A DNA stretch of 64,000 bases from NCBI GenBank assembly GCA_030549495.1, contig JAUIRK010001047.1:496001-560000 (forward strand). Reading direction: 5' to 3'. Made by a program: the position numbers and the translations under genes. Source of the stretch: Nectonema munidae. Lineage: Eukaryota; Nematomorpha; Nectonematoida; Nectonematidae. Under the pieces are notes generated by a model that was given only the letters and a program-made list of their open reading frames with translations, made no database searches and had not been told where the DNA came from. Positions 57,408 to 64,000 of this stretch are shown piece by piece (position 1 is the first letter of the stretch; the number at the start of each line of letters is the position of its first letter).

Positions 57408-60400
57408 TGCTAACTGCCTATCCAATGGGATCCTTGGAGGAGCTTCCGATGGTTCATCGAGTATAAAAGGACAGCCACGCACAGGACTGATCATTCCTTT
57501 TTCTCCTCGCTCTCAATCTCACTCACTATTTCCACGCACTTTTTATTCTAATTTCTTACAATATGGCCCGGACTACCACGTCCTCTTCGACTCCAGCATC
57601 TTCCTCAACACTCACTGTCAACCTCCAGGACTTCCACTCCACTCTGTCTTCCATCACCTCGCAGTTACGCAGGATGGAGACTAGATTCGGTGATTTGGAG
57701 TCCCAGGTCTCGGCCCTCAGGGTTCCTGAGCAGGCCTCCTCAAGCGCAAATGTTGTCACTCGAGCCTCCACCCCGCTTGGACTCCCTATCAACAATTTGC
57801 CTCCTCCCTCTAGGCCATCCTGGACGGCGCACCTCACCTCCTCGGCTGCTACTATACCTTCTTCTACGCCCGTGTTGCTCTCCGCACTGGCGAGGCCTCC
57901 CGGCGTAACTGTTGCTCTGCAGGTACCCTCGATTATCACCGGATCCCTGCCGATGGGGTATGCCACGGCGGATTATGTGGATCCGAACATCTACTCGACC
58001 CCATCCCCCTCCTCCGACCTGTTGGCCGACCGACGGGTCAGAGTAATAATTGAGTTGTCCAAGAATAAGGACCTCAATCTCAAGGACGAGGTCATGCTCT
58101 TCTACCTCGAGGCATTACGCCCTTTCATTTCCTCGCTCCCATTAGACGACCTTGCCACGCTTAATGGCATGCTACGTACCCATTGCGTAGCCGCTCAATC
58201 GACGTGGACCAATGTACATCTTCAAACCCCGTCGCTTTTATCAATTGCCGGCATTACTGGACTGTCCGCCCCCTCCCGCGGCCCTGCCTCTCGTATTCGC
58301 CAGTCTCCTACCCCCAGGGGTTGGGGCAGATTTCGAGCCGCCGGAGGTGCGGCACGCAAGAAGTAGGCGAACGCCACTACCAAGCGGGTGAGGAACTGGC
58401 TGGTCCTACCCCCCCTCTCCCACTTCTTCGGGCGAGCCGCCCTTACCTCCGATAACACGGCTCCCGCCCGACTGGAGGCAAGGTAGGACAGGACGAGGGC
58501 GGGTCCCCCGCCACCTCTGATTCAGTGTGGCCTTCCTGCCGATGTGCGTACTTCGGACCAGTTTCCCGCCGAGGACCACCCAGCGGGTTACGGGCATCCC
58601 AGTGCCACGACGCCCGAGCCAGGCCAGCGCACCAGACGCCTTCGCTCTCCCCCTCCATTGCCGCTAGTTTTGGATGCCAGTTATGACGTGCCATGGGAGT
58701 TTCTCTCTACGAGCTCGGTCTCGAGACCGCAGTCCCCGCGGACCCCTTTGCCTCCGCCTATGGCTGAAGGGCAACAGGACGATTAGTCCTCTGGTTTGGT
58801 AGTGCCTCCCATCCCTTCTCCGGCGATTTCCCCCAGGAGCTCCCCGGTGGCGGTCCACGTCATCAGCCCCCCTTCAGTATCCCTGAGGGTGGGTTCCTAG
58901 AGGACCTGGGTTTCACGGCAGGCACCCTTGTGCCTACCCCTGGAAGACTGGTTCAGTCTTTCATTAGGATATCAGAAGGTCAACCTGTATTGGTTCGATC
59001 TCCTCCGCCTCTGCGGGCCGTTTCTCCGGCCGAGGTGACCCATCCACCTCGACTGGTCCAAACTCAGATCCGTATCTCGGAGGGGCAGCCTCTGCCTTCC
59101 CCCTTGGACGTTTTGCTGCTCACGCCCATCCCTGTGGAAAAAGAGCCTGCACTCTTCTTCCAGCTGGACGGGTCCCACACGGTTGTAGTGGGAGATTAAA
59201 GATGTCCTAGCGCATCCTGGGGCGTTGTTGGACTTCTACGAGGAAAACAAAGATTTATTCTCAAAGAAGCTATGGAAGAGGATCTTTTCCCAAATCATGT
59301 CTTTTGATCCAGAAGATAACCCTTGCTCGGACCCTGATGAGGGGCAAATCCAGTCTATTATAGACATCGCATCCTGCGCCAAGCTACTCCGCACATATTC
59401 TACCTCAGCTTGCTTGAAGATTCTTCCACACGATGCCTCCTTCACGGTGTCGGCACCCTCGTTTAAGCCACCCGTATACCTCCGACACATCGGGGCCCTC
59501 ATCATTCTAGAAAGGGGCTATCGCCCTAGGTTGGTTTCCAACCTCCCCTTCCACTCTTTCTCCCGCTTCTCGGGGCCCCTGAGGGAGCAAAGAAGTTTTC
59601 TTACCAGGGAGGTTCTCCCCAAGCTAGTAAAAACCGGGGTCCTGGAACCTGCCAGGAACCCCAGAATCATATCCCCTTGTTTCCTGGTCCCCAAAACTAA
59701 CGGGAAAACACGCCTGGTCGCGGATTTAGGTTTTACCAAAGACCTGTTCGTGACCCCGGCTATCTCCCTCATAGCCCACTTCTAGCTTCGGCACATGGCA
59801 AGTTACTTGCAGTGGGCGGTACGACTGGACTTGAAAGATGCTTTTTATGGGATCAGCATACAACAAGCCTGGCGCAACTGCTTTTGCATTAAACTGGGCG
59901 GCAGGGTGTGGCAATTCACCCGCCTCCATATGGGCGCCTGCTTTAGGCCGGCCATTCTACCAGGGGTGATGACCCGACTCCTTGGAACGTTCAAGGCACG
60001 CCTCCCACTTGCGTGGTTGGAACGGACATGTTTCGTGCTGTACCTAGACAATTTCCTAATCCTAGGCCCCACCCACAGCCTCACCGCTAGAATTTCGGGG
60101 ATGTTCTCCAAATTCTTGGAAGGGGATGTGGTATCAAGATCAACCACGCCAAATCAATTACCGACGCGGTACAGGCCCTAGAGTTCCTCGGGGCCCGCCT
60201 CGATCTAAGAGCCAGGACAATGTGTGTCGTGGACTCGAAGAAAGAGGCGCTCCTGCGGACCCTATCTGCCTTTTTGTTGGCACAAAAGGACCCCGGAGTC
60301 CCCATCAAATGGAAACAGAAGATCATGGGAATCCTGAACTACTACGCGGCAACTCTACCCGGAAAATTCAGGATCATCTCAGCGCTCTACAACTGGGAGG

Positions 60401-60745
60401 ATTTGGACAATCACCCAATGCTGGTACATCTGGCGCTCCCTTATGTGATCAACACCATCCTGATCCCTTGGCCACTGGTGGAGGTTTCCTCGCCAGTTTC
60501 TCAAGTCTACGTGGATGCATCACTCTTGGCGCTTGGCTTCTACACCGAACAGGGTTCATGGACCATCCAGGTGAAGCACAATGGGTGGCATATTTCCGAT
60601 TTGGAACTCCTTGCAATCAACCTCGCGCACTTCCTATGGCCAAGACGCAAGATCTTCTCAGACTCAATGACGTCGATTGGTCCAATCAAAAAGATGGGCA
60701 GCAGAGCGGGAAGGCAAGCTATCTTACTGCTTTGGCTGGAAGCCT
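57408..60745 (+). mobile_element. GC-rich retroelement fossil (gag-like, RT, RNase H)
   Basis: Base composition shifts sharply at both borders, by eye from about 30% to well over 50% G+C. Parts: a promoter-like leader (57421-57562); a gag-like frame (57563-58366, coiled-coil-like LSSITSQLRRMETRFGDLES, basic Gly/Arg tail); a proline-rich stretch (58370-59200); RT sequence (59225-60180, with FLVPKTNGKTRLVADL, RLDLKDAFYGISIQQ and the active-site box VLYLDNFLILG); and RNase H-like sequence (about 60220-60745, VYVDASLLALGFYTEQ). No integrase or tyrosine recombinase is visible and the 3' end is replaced by satellite sequence. Broken in at least three places. Family uncertain: DIRS-like or Ty3-like. 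Confidence 0.75.
57462..57496 (+). promoter_or_regulatory. TATA box and initiator of the GC-rich element
   Basis: TATAAAAGG (57462-57470) and the arthropod-type initiator TCATTC (57491-57496) place +1 at 57493, 31 bp from the TATA start. That is canonical spacing. The start codon of the gag-like frame lies 70 bp further on. Confidence 0.6.
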
Positions 60746-61251
60746 CTAGATTTATGGTTTTAAAATATCTGGAAGCTTGAATCAGATTTGCGGTTTACTT
60801 CTAGATACTGTCTTCAAAAATATTTTCAAAAAAATAAAATATCTATTTTATACCAAATCGACTATGCTTATTTTATTTCTGTACTGAATTTTGAATAATA
60901 CGTTTAAAAAATATCTCGAAGTGGCAATTGAATTAGTAATGTATGCCTGAAAATCAGTTCTGTAAAAAATTTTTAAAAAATCGCTGCATATTAGGTATAT
61001 AGTAAAAATATACTATTTTTTGTATATTTTGGCTTATAATACTTTCTACAATCATCTTGAGTATGAAATATTTATTAAAAAAAATAAAACGTATTATAAA
61101 ATCTTTTGAAAATTTGTATGAGAGAAGGAACCAAGTTGAAAACTAATTGAAAAGAAAACATGTGATCAAAACAAATAATTAAAATATATGTATCTTGACT
61201 AAATGGAAGATCTACAATGTTCTAATGAACTAGGAAGTGGTTTAATTTAAT

Positions 61252-61349
61252 AAGCTGGTTGGGGGGGGGGGGGGGTTGGTTTTTTTTTTGGGGTTTTTTT
61301 GGGGGGGGGTTTGGGGGGGTTGGGGGTTTTTTTGGGGGGGGGTTTTTTT

Positions 61350-61380
<31 letters not shown>

Positions 61381-62345
61381 AGGGAGCGGGGGGGAGGGGG
61401 GTAGTCTATATTATAATAAGTAGGTCTGTGTGTGGTGTGTGTGGTGTCTGTCGTGGAAGATTTTGATTGGTTGAATTATTATATATGTTTTTGTTGTATT
61501 TTATATGGTGTGATGAGTTTGTATGTGGTGTTCGTTGAAGATTCTGATTGGTTGAAATTATTTATATGTGTTGTATGTATTTTTATATGTGTGATGAGTT
61601 CATATATCTGTAGTGTGAGTGTCGCTTGAAGTTTGATTGGTTGAAATACATTTTCTCTGTATTTTTATATGGTGTAATAGAAAAATAAAGAAAGGTAATA
61701 TTTAAAACTACACCATACCATATAACATATTACAACTAAAATAAATAAGAATCTATGTTCGAGCGGCTAAACAATAAAAACTAGGCGTGGTCGTTGGGAA
61801 AATTGAATTAGCACCAATATACACACTCAAATCTATGTTCGGCGAAAAACTGTCGAGGAAGGAGAAAGAAGGGCTTTTAATAAGTGGTCTGTGTGTGTGT
61901 GTGTGTGTGTGTCTGGGGGGTTGAAGATTTGATGGTGAATATTTATATGTGTTGTGGATTTTATATGGTGTGATGAGTTTATATGTGTGTGTGTCTTCGA
62001 AGCATTTTGATTGGTTGAAATTATTTATATGTGTTGTGTGAGTGTCGCTTAAATCATTCTGATTGGTTGAAATATTTTGTATGTATTTTTATATGGTGAA
62101 TAGAAAAATCACAGAAAAGATACAATTATTCTAAAACTGACCACCATCCATATAACACTATTAGCAACTCAAAATACACACTACCCAGAATCCTATGTTT
62201 CCAGCGCAGCCTAAATAATAAAAACTAGCCGGTCCCGTGGTCGTTTTGAGCGAAACGAATTTGAATTAGCAACTCAATATCACACACCAGAATCCTATGT
62301 TTCGAGCGAGGAGAAACACTGTTGGCAAGGAGAAACGAAGGATAG
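61252..62345. repeat. Dimeric inserted repeat with G-tract
   Basis: Copy A lacks this segment. After a G/T homopolymer tract (61257-61400) come two similar halves (about 61400-61870 and 61880-62340). Each has a GTGTGTGT run, several GATTGGTTGAAAT phrases and a ... AAAACTAGCCGGTCCCGTGG-like end. The second end also occurs at 45509. It may be a tandem insertion of an unclassified mobile repeat. The G-tract may be misassembled. Confidence 0.55.
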
Positions 62346-63129
62346 TTATATAATATTATATGCTTCAAAAAGATTTTGACTGTGAAAAGAAGTTCCTCTT
62401 TTACAAATGAAAAATATTTAAATCTATAGCTTATCATTTAGGATTACAGTTAACATTTAACTAAGATGGGTAGGAAATCTGAAAATTTAAAATAGGTCAG
62501 ATTTATCAAAAATGGCACAGATGCCAATATGTGAGAATTTAGTCACTATCAAGATATTTTTAATTAAAATTGAATTTGTCCATCTTTTTCCTTTTGTGTC
62601 AAAGAGATAATTTTTTAGATGAAGAACGTTGACAACGTTTTGTAATTGAACAATGAACATCATGAATAATTCATTAGAAAAAAACCTTTGAAATGAGATT
62701 GGTTGACAAATATTCAGGCCTGTTAATAAAATACATGATAATGATGAAAAGTCTAAGATCATCAAGAAGATTCTTTAATCAGAATGCTTTGAGAGAGGAA
62801 AAAAGTAATTTTATCCTTATAAAAATAATTTTCGAACACACATTGAAGAATATAAATTTCTAATGAAAAAAGAGCTACCAAGAAAGGATCATCATAGAAT
62901 GAATACCAAAATTACATACTGTAAATTATAATATGACGTAGAGACTACGAGCCGATAACGAATTTGTAGCCAAAAAGATGGAGGTCCTATCGATTTACAT
63001 AAATTACTGTAGAATGAAATATTTTGAGTGAAAAACACCTAAAGTTGGTTTATTAAATAAATTAAGAAAATAATTACCAAAGAAATACTGCAAGTAGAAG
63101 TTATATTTATGTTTATATATTTGACATTG

Positions 63130-63900
63130 ATTTACAGGTTTAATCGATTTTTTGACAGGTTTTATTGATTTCATAAAAAATGAACATCACCTTTAAATTC
63201 TGCATACTTGAAATGTATAAAAAACTTTAAAAAAAATTAAAATTTTAATTTTGACATGGGGTGTCATATTTAAATTATTTTGTCCGGTTTGATTAATATT
63301 TATAAAAAAAAAAGGAATATAACCAATAAACACAGCCTACTTGAAAATCCTTTCTTTTGGGGATAAATGAATTTTTTGACAGTTTTGATTGATTTTCATA
63401 AAAAATGAATATCACCACTGAATTCAGCATATTTGAAAATGGGTATACATGTGTAAAAAACTTTATATTTATTTAGATAAAAAGTTCCTTTTTGAGATGA
63501 GCTGTCACATTTATATCAATTTTTTGACAGGTTTGATTGATTTTCATAAAAAATGAATATCGCCACAGAATTCAGCATATTTGAAAATGGGTATACATGT
63601 GTAAAAAACTTTATATACTTATTTAGATAAAAAGTTCCTTTTTGAGATGAGCTGTCACATTTAGATCAATTTTTTGACACGTTTGATTGATTTTTTTATA
63701 AAAAATGAATATCACCACTGAATTCAGCATATTTGAAAATGGGTATACATGCGTAAAAAACTTTATATAATTATTTAAATAAAAAATTCCTTTTTGAGAT
63801 GAGCTTTCAAATATAAATCAATTTTTTGTAAGGTTTGATTGATTTTGATAAAAATAGACATAACCACTGAATTCAGCATAGTTGAAATATATATGTAACA
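63130..63900. repeat. Right tandem array of copy B, unit about 150 bp
   Basis: The GACAGGTTTGATTG phrase recurs near 63153, 63281, 63377, 63525, 63675 and 63828. The last intervals are 148-153 bp. It is one to two units longer than the matching array at 31830-32340. Confidence 0.8.
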
Positions 63901-64000
63901 TTAAAAATATTTATAAAAACTTATTAATATCAGAGAAAAATAGGGGGGGGGGGGGCTCTTTACGGCCCCCCCCCCCCCCTATTTCCCCCAGCACTTGAGC

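Larger units (their letters stand above)
60745..64000 (+). mobile_element. TTAA-type satellite element, copy B (runs off the window)
   Basis: It matches 30520-32410 of the 4.7-kb element, starting abruptly inside the last left-array unit (TTTAAAATATCTGGAAGCTT). Its left half is absent. A 1.1-kb insertion lies at 61252-62345. The right array has about five units. The G/C-run and CCCCAGCACTTGAGC at the very end show that the right TIR should lie within about 40 bp beyond the window. Confidence 0.85.

Noticed and set aside
57556-60326. Several long frames on the - strand of the GC-rich block
   Set aside because: High G+C lowers stop frequency; they are antisense shadows without recognisable domains.

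Overview
This window reads as nuclear DNA from an AT-rich (roughly 70% A+T), repeat-laden metazoan. The host gene, the spliceosomal introns, the tRNA-derived SINEs and the mix of piggyBac, hAT, MULE, Tc1/pogo and LINE families fit an arthropod. A copepod crustacean is my guess and is unverified. No bacterial genes, rRNA or CRISPR array were seen.

Host genes are few. The best is a four-exon gene on the + strand (40904-44926) for the mitochondrial succinate dehydrogenase cytochrome b560 subunit (SDHC), about 160 residues, with two introns swollen by repeats. A single-exon ankyrin-repeat protein of 384 residues lies on the - strand (50486-51640), with CCAAT/TATA-like signals upstream and a possible divergent transcript start near 52080. 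Two short exon-like patches (2700-2885 and 50110-50345) are speculative.

The rest is a stack of mobile elements. 0.5-2.2 kb: a LINE lacking its reverse transcriptase between hAT-like ends. 3.4-6.8 kb: a nearly intact piggyBac with four subterminal palindromes. 9-12.4 kb: hAT remnants, a SINE and MITEs. 13.8-19.8 kb: a 6.0-kb MULE with 270-bp inverted repeats, a 9-bp target duplication, a transposase and a PHD-OTU protein, itself hit by a SINE. 19.9-23.1 kb: pogo-, MULE- and hAT-like transposase remnants. 23.5-32.6 kb: two copies of a hAT family. One holds LINE debris; the other is split by a 4.7-kb TTAA-flanked element carrying two tandem arrays with units of about 150 bp. 33.5-40.6 kb: a dispersed repeat with an embedded SINE, a hAT MITE, a piggyBac remnant and a Ty3-like fossil. 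45.6-49.2 kb: an RT-bearing fossil, a hAT remnant and a compact palindromic Tc1/mariner-like element whose arms are 21-bp tandem repeats. 53.8-57.4 kb: a second copy of the 37.6-39.6 kb block. 57.4-60.7 kb: a sharply GC-rich retroelement fossil. 60.7-64.0 kb: another copy of the satellite-bearing TTAA element, running off the window end.

Filled and empty versions of the same insertion site occur inside this window twice. Together with the nested insertions they give a relative chronology. Exon boundaries, family names and ages are read by eye and carry matching uncertainty.
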